A stretch of 14,310 bases of DNA from CAZMJG01 sp964576365 (GCA_964576365.1 CAZNUT010000037.1:1-14310), one strand, 5' to 3'. Positions 7,675 through 14,055 are shown, counted from the stretch's first letter. Numbers and translations: made by a program. The notes: generated from the letters alone by a model not told the origin.

Positions 7675-8354
7675 GGAGACGATTCGGTTAATTTATACCC
7701 AACACCGTGTATCGTATGGAGTAATTTATGCGTGTGGCCGGCATCAATTTTTTTGCGGAGTGTAGCGATAAACACGTCTACAATATTAGAAAGTGAATCA
7801 AACTGGTAGTCCCATGTATGCTCGATGATTTGAGTTCTGGTGACCACTTGATCTTTATTTCGTGCAAGAAGTTCCAGAATAGAAAACTCTTTTGGAGTAA
7901 GCATAAGCTTTTTGCTTGACCGTTTTGCTGTATGGCTTAATGGATCGACTTCCAGATCTGCAATACGTATTTGTGATGTTGGTTGGCGGTAACTCCGTCT
8001 CAGCAATGCATGTATACGAGCAAGAAGTTCACTAAACTCAAACGGTTTACTGAGATAATCATCAGCTCCTGCATTGAGCCCAGCTACTTTGTCTTCTGTG
8101 CGCGAACGTGCAGTGAGCATCAGTATAGGGATTGTTTTGCCTGTTTTACGAAGATGTGTACTTATTTCAATACCATCTTTTATCGGTAGCATCACATCGA
8201 GTATTATGAGATCGTATGATTCAGATTCAGCGAGGAATAAACCTTCTGATCCATCATATGCTTGGTCAACTGCAAAACCTTGCTCTAGTAACCCTTTTTT
8301 TATATTTTCAGAAAGTTTTTTTTCATCTTCAATCAGAAGAATTCTCATAGACAT
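7671..8354 (-). CDS. OmpR-family response regulator
   Basis: A DNA-binding transcription regulator, probably controlling this metal cluster. It has a receiver domain at 1-118 with acidic residues Glu9-Asp10-Glu11, phospho-acceptor Asp53 (ILDVMLP), Thr81 and Lys103 (SKPF). A winged-helix domain at about 130-225 contains LTPKEFSILELLARN and HGVGYKL. Length (227) and layout are typical of CusR/PcoR/OmpR regulators. Two in-frame ATGs exist at 8354 and 8348. The second starts the protein as MRILLIEDE, the usual family start, so either is possible. There is no Shine-Dalgarno sequence. The start lies only 34 bases from the 3' end of tRNA-Asp on the same strand, so co-transcription with the tRNA is likely unless a compact promoter lies in that gap. 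Confidence 0.93.
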   Translation of the reverse strand: MSMRILLIEDEKKLSENIKKGLLEQGFAVDQAYDGSEGLFLAESESYDLIILDVMLPIKDGIEISTHLRKTGKTIPILMLTARSRTEDKVAGLNAGADDYLSKPFEFSELLARIHALLRRSYRQPTSQIRIADLEVDPLSHTAKRSSKKLMLTPKEFSILELLARNKDQVVTRTQIIEHTWDYQFDSLSNIVDVFIATLRKKIDAGHTHKLLHTIHGVGYKLTESSP

Positions 8355-8388
8355 GATAGAAGTTGATAGAGCCGAAGTAGAATAAGTG

Positions 8389-8462
8389 CGGAACCGGCGG
8401 GGCTCGAACCCGTAACCTCATCCGTGACAGGGATGCGCTCTAACCAATTGAGCTACGGCTCC
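8389..8462 (-). tRNA. tRNA-Asp (anticodon GTC)
   Basis: On the minus strand the acceptor stem GGAGCCG (8462-8456) pairs with CGGTTCC (8396-8390) with one G-U. The D-arm is GCTC...GAGC, the anticodon arm CATCC-CTGTCAC-GGATG, and the T-arm contains GGTTCGAGCC. Anticodon GTC reads Asp, and discriminator G (8389) agrees with tRNA-Asp. CCA is not encoded. An extended -10 element lies at 8513-8521, with a repeat element in the 5' leader. Confidence 0.95.
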
Positions 8463-8468
8463 TACATG

Positions 8469-8499
8469 AGCTGATAGTGATTAGCAGACAGCTATTAGC
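8469..8499. repeat. dispersed AGCTGATAG/AGCTATTAGC repeat, copy A
   Basis: AGCTGATAGTGATTAGC (8469-8485) differs at one base from 14057-14073 and is followed, as there, by AGCTATTAG after a few bases. It lies right beside tRNA-Asp. Degenerate relatives occur beside tRNA-Val (the GCTATCAGCT at 247-256 is the inverted core) and beyond mtaB (about 9835-9855). Confidence 0.75.
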
Positions 8500-8512
8500 T
8501 CTTTAGCAAATC

Positions 8513-8521
8513 ATTATATCA
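8513..8521 (-). promoter_or_regulatory. extended -10 promoter for tRNA-Asp
   Basis: On the minus strand this reads TG-A-TATAAT, a consensus extended -10 identical to the one at 976-984. The mtaB stop codon TGA (8521-8519) is its first three bases. Transcription would start near 8506, about 44 bases upstream of the mature tRNA-Asp. Confidence 0.5.
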
Positions 8522-9802
8522 TACGAGACGAGCGCAAAGTCGACCTTTTTTTAACTGATTGATTTGCACTGAGACGATTTGCGCTTTTAAATCCTTTTCA
8601 GTATGAACCATAAGCGGCATCTGATTTTCAAACAGGGCATGTTGCCACTCCCCCTCTCTTTTTTCAAGCACGAGTGCTGTGCCTGCTTTTCCGATATGTT
8701 TTTGCTGAAAATCTGTATATTTTTGAGCTGAGAGATCTCGAAGGAGTTTAGACCGTTCCTGTGCTTTTTGCGAAATTGGCATTGGCAACCTTTTTTTGAG
8801 GTAAAATGCTGCAGTATGTTGACGAGGTGAAAAACGGAATACATGGAATTTTGAAACTGGTGATTTTTTTAAAAAATCGTAAGTATCATTAAAATCTTCA
8901 TCGTTTTCATCTAAATATCCGACTATCACGTCAGTTGCTAAAAAAGCCAAAGGGTTTATGCTTTGGATGGTTGCCAATTTGTGCAAAAATTCTTCACGCG
9001 TGTATCCCCTCTTCATAAGGTTGAGCACTTTATTTGAACCTGATTGGAGAGGGATATGAAAAAAGTCTACTAGCCGTGGTGAGTTTGCATGAGTTTTATA
9101 AAATGCAAAAAAGTCATCATTAATGCTCCATGGATGTATAGAACCAAAACTCAAACGATTTATATGTGTATGAGAGAGCGTGTGTTCAAGGAGATGGATA
9201 AATGAAAAATCCTGCCCATACCCATATGCCTCGGTATTGATCGCTGCATAAATAATCTCCTGCAATCCATAGTCTGCATATTCATTTACTTGATTGGTCA
9301 AAGTTTCTATGGGAATGGAAACCGGAAGTCCCCGAAGATATGGAACAATACAAAAGCTGCAAAAGCGCTGACAACCATCTTGGATTTTTAACATTATTCT
9401 TCCGGATCGCGTGAGTGTGTTGTGCGGCTGGAGAGCTGTAGGTGCTGGCCTAGTTTGGGCTTTTTTGACGATACGTTGGTATATGATATCTGCCAGATAT
9501 GATTTCTGTGAGTTGTCTATGAGAAGAGCAGCTTCTTGTACCACAGTTTTTGTTTTTATCCAGTTTGTTGCTGCACACCCAGTAACCACAATGTGTGTGT
9601 TTGGAGTCCGAGCACGTACCTGGTTGATCATTTGACGCGCTTCTCGTTCTGCTTTATGTGTGACAGAACAGGTATTGATGACAAAAATATCCGGTTGTTC
9701 ACTCAACCTGGTCGCTCCTCTTTTTTCAAGCTCACTAGAAAGAGCCTCCATTTCAGCCTGGTTCACACGGCACCCAAAGCTAAATGTATCATAGGTGGTC
9801 AT
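8519..9802 (-). CDS. mtaB: tRNA methylthiotransferase, MtaB type (radical SAM)
   Basis: MtaB adds a methylthio group to t6A37 of tRNAs that read ANN codons, giving ms2t6A. The 427-residue protein has the UPF0004 domain, whose Cys11 (FGCRVNQ), Cys45 (INTCSVT) and Cys76 (VTGCAA) hold the auxiliary Fe-S cluster. The radical-SAM cluster motif is CQRFCSFC (Cys144, Cys148, Cys151). PLQSGSNKVLNLMKRGYT at 251-268 is the conserved MiaB-family segment, and a TRAM-like tail follows after about 365. FGCRVNQ and NTCSVTHKAEREARQ resemble MtaB more than MiaB or RimO. One oddity is GYLDENDEDF (295-304) where the family usually has GFPGETeedF. No Shine-Dalgarno sequence is present; a promoter core ends only 5 bases before ATG. 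It is transcribed away from the AT-rich spacer and toward tRNA-Asp. Confidence 0.9.
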   Translation of the reverse strand: MTTYDTFSFGCRVNQAEMEALSSELEKRGATRLSEQPDIFVINTCSVTHKAEREARQMINQVRARTPNTHIVVTGCAATNWIKTKTVVQEAALLIDNSQKSYLADIIYQRIVKKAQTRPAPTALQPHNTLTRSGRIMLKIQDGCQRFCSFCIVPYLRGLPVSIPIETLTNQVNEYADYGLQEIIYAAINTEAYGYGQDFSFIHLLEHTLSHTHINRLSFGSIHPWSINDDFFAFYKTHANSPRLVDFFHIPLQSGSNKVLNLMKRGYTREEFLHKLATIQSINPLAFLATDVIVGYLDENDEDFNDTYDFLKKSPVSKFHVFRFSPRQHTAAFYLKKRLPMPISQKAQERSKLLRDLSAQKYTDFQQKHIGKAGTALVLEKREGEWQHALFENQMPLMVHTEKDLKAQIVSVQINQLKKGRLCARLV

Positions 9803-10260
9803 GCGATATTTTACCAGAGACCAATTTTGTCTGTGGCTATTTAGCGGACAGTCAGCCTGTAGATAAGTGGTTTTATTAGCATAGTGTAAAGAGAATAATA
9901 GAAGATATGTGTTCAGAGGTAATTATATTTTTTTACTATCTAAGTGAAATTTTGTGCTTTGATAGTTTGTAACCATCTTGCAAATTAAAAATATGCGTAA
10001 AGAAAGTATTTTATTTTACATTTATAACTAATATAACTAGGCTCTTGAAAAAAAAGAAGATACGTATTGATTTTAAGTTTATAAATACTCTATCTTCATG
10101 GCAGTGTATTAATCTATAGTGTTATGCTTACACCGTTCATTTTTTTTGTCAATAACACAGGTTAATATGACTATAACGTCTCAAATATGTATATATTTTA
10201 TATTGTCACAATAATCTAAATATATAAATATAGTTTAAATGTGCTGTGTGTATTTACTAC
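9803..10260. other. AT-rich gene-free intergenic region
   Basis: About 460 bases with no ORF that looks like a gene; the longest Met-started frames I traced by eye are 12-15 codons. It contains weak inverted repeats (GAAGATA 10056-10062 with TATCTTC 10091-10097; GTGTTAT 10119-10125 with ATAACAC 10152-10158), an 8-base T-run near 10140, and a degenerate copy of the dispersed tRNA-flanking repeat near 9835-9855. It separates divergent mtaB and the hydrolase operon. An untranslated RNA is possible but not supported by a strong fold. Confidence 0.5.
9808..9816 (-). promoter_or_regulatory. extended -10 for mtaB (leaderless)
   Basis: The minus strand reads TG-G-TAAAAT, ending 5 bases before the mtaB ATG (9802). 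A start at the usual distance falls on the ATG itself, which fits a leaderless mRNA and the lack of a ribosome binding site. There is no clear -35. Confidence 0.4.
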
Positions 10261-10289
10261 TTGACAGACCCATAATAATATTGTATACT
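10261..10289 (+). promoter_or_regulatory. near-consensus sigma-70 promoter
   Basis: TTGACA (10261-10266), a 17-base spacer, and TATACT (10284-10289): a perfect -35, optimal spacing, and five of six -10 bases. It is the strongest promoter seen in the window. Transcription should start near 10296, directly at the foot of the hairpin at 10298-10338. Confidence 0.85.
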
Positions 10290-10297
10290 GTACGTAG

Positions 10298-10344
10298 ATG
10301 CTAAGGTTTTTCTCCCCGTTAGAGAAAAACTTTAGCATTTTTTT
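10298..10344 (+). promoter_or_regulatory. terminator-like leader hairpin abutting the start codon
   Basis: A 17-bp stem (10298-10314 with 10322-10338; one G-U in RNA, otherwise perfect) with a 7-base loop is followed by a T-run through 10344. The ATG of the hydrolase begins at the next base. It has the full form of an intrinsic terminator yet sits between a strong promoter and the gene. It could attenuate transcription, release a short RNA of about 48 bases, or protect the 5' end of the mRNA. There is no room for a Shine-Dalgarno sequence. Confidence 0.85.
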
Positions 10345-10914
10345 ATGGAAAACTTTTTCTATAAAAAACTCATAGTATATCTTTTTGCTCTTGGATTCTT
10401 TCTTACATTGCCATCTGCTGTGTTTGCTCAGAAAGAAGCAGGTTCATCAGCTACAATAACTTTACCTATTTCATCAAGCAATGTACACGAAATGAATCTG
10501 AAGCGTGCAGTGCTTATTGATATGTTTACTCGATATCACTCCCCTTTTATTACTGAAGTTGATGCTTTTTTGGATACTTGTCAGAAATATCAGATAGATT
10601 GTTATTTATTACCTTCTATCGCCGGCCTTGAATCTTCGTTTGGTAAATTTACTCATCCGGAGTCGCACAACCCATTTGGCTGGGGTGGCGGCTATATCAT
10701 GTTTGATTCGTGGGCTTCATGTTTTGACGCGGTTGGTAAAGGTATTCGCGAAAACTATATAAACAAATGGCATGTAGATACAATCGAAACAATGGGTCCG
10801 ATTTATGCTGAAAGTCCGACATGGGCACAACGTGTGCGCTATTTTCATGACCAGTTTGAAAAAGCAGAAGCTGAAAAAGCGTTGTATTTTTCGAATCTTG
10901 CGGTAGAATGGTAA
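10345..10914 (+). CDS. secreted glucosaminidase-like peptidoglycan hydrolase
   Basis: Probably cleaves glycan strands of peptidoglycan outside the membrane. Residues 1-28 are a signal peptide (KK at 7-8, hydrophobic core, likely cut after AVFA). The rest resembles the lysozyme-like fold of the glucosaminidase/Bax group: LLPSIAGLESSFG (88-100) with candidate catalytic Glu96, then SHNPFGWGGGY (107-117), then FDSWASCFDAVGKGIRENY (120-138), a helix with repeated aromatic residues. The mature enzyme is about 160 residues, so it is a minimal catalytic domain. The signal peptide supports ATG 10345 even though it follows a T-run directly. A diverged paralogue lies at 12764-13366. It overlaps the trigger factor start by 7 bases, so the two are translationally linked. 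Glycosidase family membership is inferred from motifs and not proved. Confidence 0.75.
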   Translation: MENFFYKKLIVYLFALGFFLTLPSAVFAQKEAGSSATITLPISSSNVHEMNLKRAVLIDMFTRYHSPFITEVDAFLDTCQKYQIDCYLLPSIAGLESSFGKFTHPESHNPFGWGGGYIMFDSWASCFDAVGKGIRENYINKWHVDTIETMGPIYAESPTWAQRVRYFHDQFEKAEAEKALYFSNLAVEW

Positions 10915-11786
10915 ACATGTATACCTATTCAAAAGAGTTGCTTCCCCAAAAAACAATCGCTTTGCATGTTACTATTCCTGTTGCTGATGTTCAGGCTCAG
11001 GAGGAAAAATCATTTGAAGAACTGAGAAAAACACTGGAAGTTCAGGGATTTCGTAAAGGCAAAGCACCTGCCGACGTAGCACGCAAACATCTCCGCAAGG
11101 AAGCGATTTATGATCATCTTTTGAGAGCCCTTATTCCAAGTATTTATTCTGAAATTGTCACCAAGGAAGGTATGAAGCCTGTCATCTCTCCCTATCTTGA
11201 TGTAAAAGAGGTGAAAGAAGGTACAGACTGGCAACTCACTCTCAAAACAGCCGAAGCTCCAGAAATAACACTAGGCGACTACAAGGAAAAGGTCAAAGAA
11301 GCTAAAAAAAGTATGAAAACTGATGCGATATGGACTCCAGGGAAAGACACAGAGATCTCACCTGAAGAAAAGGAACGTCAAAACAGAGCTGCATTTCAAG
11401 CCGCACTTGAAGCATTGGTGAAAACAGTGACTATCGAAATATCTGATCTTATTGTAGAGCAAGATATTGAACGAAAGTTGAGTAGACTTCTTGACGACAT
11501 TCAACGAGTAGGACTTTCTGTCGAATCATACCTCCAATCAAAGGATCTTACCAAAGACAAGTTGCGGGAACAGCTCAAAGCTGAAGTGCTAGATACCTAC
11601 AAACTTGAGTTTGCACTTCAGAAAATTGCAGACGAAGAGAATATCATGGTGGATGAAAAAGAGACAGAAAAACTGTTTTCTGCTATAAAAACTGAAAAAG
11701 AGAGGGAGGAAGCTAAAAAAAATATGTATTATTATGTTTCTGTGATGCGAAAACAGAAGGTTCTTGATTATCTCAACAGCCTGTAG
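10908..11786 (+). CDS. tig: trigger factor lacking the PPIase domain
   Basis: A ribosome-associated chaperone that meets nascent proteins at the exit tunnel. The ribosome-docking signature GFRKGKAP is at 47-54 in a normal N-terminal domain (to about 120, ending EITLGDY). In usual trigger factors an FKBP-type PPIase domain follows, giving 430 or more residues. Here a linker of about 30 residues leads directly to the helical C-terminal substrate-binding domain (about 155-292), making 292 in all. ATG 10908 overlaps the hydrolase stop (ATGGTAA). ATG 10917 is an alternative that would start MYTYSKELLPQ and may be the real start. The stop TAG abuts the promoter of the next gene. Chaperone activity without PPIase is known for the family. 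Confidence 0.88.
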   Translation: MVNMYTYSKELLPQKTIALHVTIPVADVQAQEEKSFEELRKTLEVQGFRKGKAPADVARKHLRKEAIYDHLLRALIPSIYSEIVTKEGMKPVISPYLDVKEVKEGTDWQLTLKTAEAPEITLGDYKEKVKEAKKSMKTDAIWTPGKDTEISPEEKERQNRAAFQAALEALVKTVTIEISDLIVEQDIERKLSRLLDDIQRVGLSVESYLQSKDLTKDKLREQLKAEVLDTYKLEFALQKIADEENIMVDEKETEKLFSAIKTEKEREEAKKNMYYYVSVMRKQKVLDYLNSL

Positions 11787-11792
11787 TATAAT
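11764..11792 (+). promoter_or_regulatory. promoter for the coiled-coil protein (leaderless)
   Basis: TTGATT (11764-11769), 17-base spacer, consensus TATAAT (11787-11792). The -35 lies within the trigger factor coding sequence and the -10 begins right after its TAG stop. The expected start, near 11799, is 0-2 bases from the ATG at 11801, so this mRNA should be essentially leaderless. The gene may also be read from the upstream promoter. Confidence 0.65.
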
Positions 11793-11800
11793 ATGGCTGT

Positions 11801-12430
11801 ATGTCAGACACCTCTTCACGACAGTCTAAAAGCAAAACCAAGCAAAAAAGCTCTGATTTGGTAGAGCTTGAGCGTTCCTCTGTGAAAGATACACTTTCTT
11901 CCTTTAGTACTGATACTCTCCGAAAGTCAGGTCAGGCATTTACAGAAATAGGAAAAGGAATGTTTGAACAGCTTATGGGGCTTTCAGAACAAGCTGAAAA
12001 GCAACAAAAAATGGAAAAGAAGCAGGAAACTGAGCTACCTAAAAAGCTTGAAAGAAGAAGTCTTTTTAACTTCACCGAAATGATGGAGCGCAGGCAGATA
12101 CAGGAAATTCAAACCTTGTTAAAACAGGTAAGGCAGGAGGTAGACGCTATCAAAAGTGCAGATGCAGCTATGATGAATGAGGTGAAGGATATTGACAACA
12201 TGACGCTTTTGTCTTTGTCTGAGCGTCCAGGTATTTATCATGTCCGTATTTTGGAGGTTTTTGTCAAACTGCTTCGCTCTATACGTGTAAAAATCAGCGA
12301 ATCTTCTATGTGGCTGCGCGTTGCCCGGGGTAAACAGTCCGGTGGAAATCTTTTTAAAGCTCGCTCGAGCAAAATGGGAGGAAATTATGCCAACTCGGCA
12401 GAACATTCGATAGCAAGAAGTACACAGTAG
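11801..12430 (+). CDS. uncharacterised charged coiled-coil protein (DUF5660-like)
   Basis: No enzyme motif is visible. Residues 1-30 are polar and rich in Ser and Lys. Residues about 38-66 look helical, and 64-85 are a Lys/Glu/Gln-rich stretch. A strongly predicted coiled coil spans about 92-131 (ERRQIQEIQTLLKQVRQEVDAI). A conserved-looking block at 144-176 (GIYHVRILEVFVKLLRSIR, then SSMWLRVARG) is followed by a Gly/Ser tail. It resembles proteins I recall being grouped as DUF5660 in Microgenomates and Parcubacteria, but this is from memory. There is no signal peptide or membrane helix. It follows the trigger factor by 14 bases and has its own promoter. No function is proposed. Confidence 0.7.
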   Translation: MSDTSSRQSKSKTKQKSSDLVELERSSVKDTLSSFSTDTLRKSGQAFTEIGKGMFEQLMGLSEQAEKQQKMEKKQETELPKKLERRSLFNFTEMMERRQIQEIQTLLKQVRQEVDAIKSADAAMMNEVKDIDNMTLLSLSERPGIYHVRILEVFVKLLRSIRVKISESSMWLRVARGKQSGGNLFKARSSKMGGNYANSAEHSIARSTQ

Positions 12431-12432
12431 TA

Positions 12433-12460
12433 AGGTGTCAGGTGTTAGGTTTTAGGTAAT
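12433..12460. repeat. degenerate 7-bp tandem repeat, four units
   Basis: AGGTGTC, AGGTGTT, AGGTTTT and AGGTAAT follow each other without gaps, all sharing the AGGT core. It lies just downstream of the coiled-coil gene stop (12428-12430). It resembles in style the tandem array at 141-180 but differs in sequence. No hairpin or T-run indicates a terminator here. Confidence 0.6.
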
Positions 12461-12516
12461 ATCTAAAAGTGACATCTAGGAAAATGAATACAAAATAATA
12501 ATTATCTAATATCCAA

Positions 12517-12783
12517 ATGAAAGATATTCAAATAGAAGACGGATTTTCGTTAGCGCTACATGCTACTGACAATACAACTCCTTTAGAACAGTCTTACGAT
12601 ACAAATATTGTTATGAGGTATTTGTTTATCGGAGGTTTAGGTATAGCTGTGAGCTGGCAGATGTGGTTCTCTCCAGATGCGAATCCACCAGGACCACATC
12701 TTGACAATAAACCGCCCATCGTAGGAGGACTCAATCAAGTGCGCGATCTTCCCGAACTTCCAATCACTCTAGAACATCAATAA
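12517..12783 (+). CDS. small single-pass membrane protein, unknown
   Basis: An 88-residue protein I do not recognise. Residues 1-30 are acidic and polar. A hydrophobic helix RYLFIGGLGIAVSWQMWF (34-51) could span the membrane, followed by a Pro-rich tail (DANPPGPHLDNKPP). There is no Shine-Dalgarno sequence; an AT-rich stretch before ATG could hold a -10. The last 20 bases overlap the end of the convergent hydrolase gene. Composition looks protein-like and no other frame explains most of this interval, so it is probably a real gene, but support is only from the ORF and the hydrophobic segment. Confidence 0.45.
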   Translation: MKDIQIEDGFSLALHATDNTTPLEQSYDTNIVMRYLFIGGLGIAVSWQMWFSPDANPPGPHLDNKPPIVGGLNQVRDLPELPITLEHQ

Positions 12784-13366
12784 AGGTATTTACCCCGAAT
12801 GCCCAGCTGCCGTTTGAACTGGGATTGTATTTGCGCATGATTTCCTCGGGCGTACGCAGCCCCTTATCGATATAGTATATTTTAAGTCCTGTTGCGACGG
12901 CGGTGATAGCATCGGGATAAGATGGGAATCGGGTCACCAGATTGCCATATATCCCCCATCCCCAGCAGTTGTGAGAGTTGTGCGGGATGACCCGACATGC
13001 ACCAGACTCTTGCATCGAGATAGCCGGAATGAGCCGGTAATCCAGCGAGTTTTCATCTGATATTTTTACGATAAATTCTGCATGGTCATAGAGAGGTGAA
13101 TCATATTTTCGAAAAAATGCTTTGAGGACAGCGATACGTTTATCTTTTGGCATTTTTTCGTTTGCGGGATCTCCATTTTCTTCTTCGGCAAGTAGAGTAT
13201 CATCTCGTTCTAACGAATCAAGTTCTTCAAGTTCTTGAAGAATGATAGTGATTTTTGTGTCGCGTCGGGTCATCGCGTGTATTTGGCGGACAAGATATAG
13301 ATTGGAGCCAAATAGAAGTACAAATATGAGAGAGAACATGGCGATTTTGAGGGTTATGTGCTTCAT
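12764..13366 (-). CDS. membrane-anchored glucosaminidase-like hydrolase (paralogue)
   Basis: 200 residues. An N-terminal signal anchor (6-25) is followed by a charged, partly coiled linker (33-75, LQELEELDSLERDD) and then a lysozyme-like domain. RLIPAISMQESGACR (111-125) carries candidate catalytic Glu120, and SHNCWGWGIYG (131-141) corresponds to SHNPFGWGGGY in the secreted protein at 10345-10914. A helix PDAITAVATGLKIYY (151-165) follows. No clear cleavage site is seen, so it probably stays attached to the membrane. A peptidoglycan-cleaving role is inferred from these shared motifs. It starts 19 bases after the methyltransferase gene ends, so they are likely co-transcribed. No Shine-Dalgarno sequence is present (CATAAAAAAC precedes ATG). 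Confidence 0.75.
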   Translation of the reverse strand: MKHITLKIAMFSLIFVLLFGSNLYLVRQIHAMTRRDTKITIILQELEELDSLERDDTLLAEEENGDPANEKMPKDKRIAVLKAFFRKYDSPLYDHAEFIVKISDENSLDYRLIPAISMQESGACRVIPHNSHNCWGWGIYGNLVTRFPSYPDAITAVATGLKIYYIDKGLRTPEEIMRKYNPSSNGSWAFGVNTFIDVLE

Positions 13367-13385
13367 GTTTTTTTATGATACCTGA

Positions 13386-13928
13386 TCATAGCTGATAAAG
13401 ATAGGTAGAAAATGGTTTTACATCAAATTTGTAAGTCATTTTTTCTTCCAAATAGGGTATGCGAAATCCGTGCGAGACGATCATGGTTCCTTTTTTGCAT
13501 GAAAGAAATGAGTGTTGCAGTGCGAGAATCAATTTTGGGAACAGAAAAAGATATACAATGTCCATCTCTCTCAGGTCAAAACGGGTGACATCCGCGCACA
13601 CAAAAGCAGGTTGGTTTGTCTTAAAACTGCGAGAGCGAAAGCGTGCAAGCCAGATGAGGATCGGATTTTTGTCGACTCCTGTACCTGATATTTCATACTC
13701 GCTTAACGCAAAACGTACAACTCTTCCATCTCCACAACCTAAATCTACAAATCTTTTACCCTTTTTGAGTCCGGTTTTATCAAGTATTTTTTTGAGCTTT
13801 GCGAGATCGGTTGCGACATACGGTGCGCCGTTATAGAGTGAGTATGCCATCATAATGAGGTAGCATGATGCGCTGATGAGGAAGAAAAGGAGGGCTATCA
13901 CAGCGGTGATATATAAATATGCAGTCAT
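13386..13928 (-). CDS. membrane-anchored class I SAM methyltransferase
   Basis: A 180-residue protein. An N-terminal hydrophobic helix (about 5-28) is followed by GAPYVAT (34-40), then the SAM-binding motif I VDLGCGDGRVV (61-71), an acidic residue after strand 2 (VDKNP, Asp86), and CADVTRFDL (111-119). A single TM helix, a short 'PYV.T' segment and a DLGxGDGR motif recall the small FAM173/ATP-synthase c-subunit lysine methyltransferase group. Many bacterial relatives are uncharacterised, so the substrate is open. The promoter core 13936-13947 gives a leader of only about 4 bases. It is divergent from tRNA-Arg. Confidence 0.75.
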   Translation of the reverse strand: MTAYLYITAVIALLFFLISASCYLIMMAYSLYNGAPYVATDLAKLKKILDKTGLKKGKRFVDLGCGDGRVVRFALSEYEISGTGVDKNPILIWLARFRSRSFKTNQPAFVCADVTRFDLREMDIVYLFLFPKLILALQHSFLSCKKGTMIVSHGFRIPYLEEKMTYKFDVKPFSTYLYQL

Positions 13929-13935
13929 GTATGGG

Positions 13936-13947
13936 TATAGTATAATA
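13936..13947. promoter_or_regulatory. symmetric -10 element between methyltransferase and tRNA-Arg
   Basis: TATAGTATAATA contains TATAAT (13941-13946) facing tRNA-Arg and, on the minus strand, TATACT (13944-13939) facing the methyltransferase. It is identical over 12 bases to the element at 256-267 read on the minus strand. The tRNA start would be near 13953 with a leader of about 24 bases. Confidence 0.5.
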
Positions 13948-13976
13948 TCTCATCAAGTGCTGTGGTGTGAGGAAGA

Positions 13977-14048
13977 GCCTCCATAGCTTAATGGATAGAG
14001 TACTGGTCTTCGGAACCAGTGATAGAGGTTCGATTCCTCTTGGAGGCG
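13977..14048 (+). tRNA. tRNA-Arg (anticodon TCG)
   Basis: The acceptor stem GCCTCCA (13977-13983) pairs with TGGAGGC (14041-14047) and the discriminator is G. The anticodon arm is CTGGT-CTTCGGA-ACCAG and the T-arm AGAGG-TTCGATT-CCTCT. Anticodon TCG reads CGA and other CGN codons. CCA is not encoded. An inverted-repeat element follows within 8 bases. Confidence 0.95.
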
Positions 14049-14055
14049 CGTATTT

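Noticed and set aside
10056..10158. Small RNA or terminator in the AT-rich spacer
   Set aside because: The inverted repeats are 7 bp with loops of 26-28 bases, expected by chance in such AT-rich DNA.
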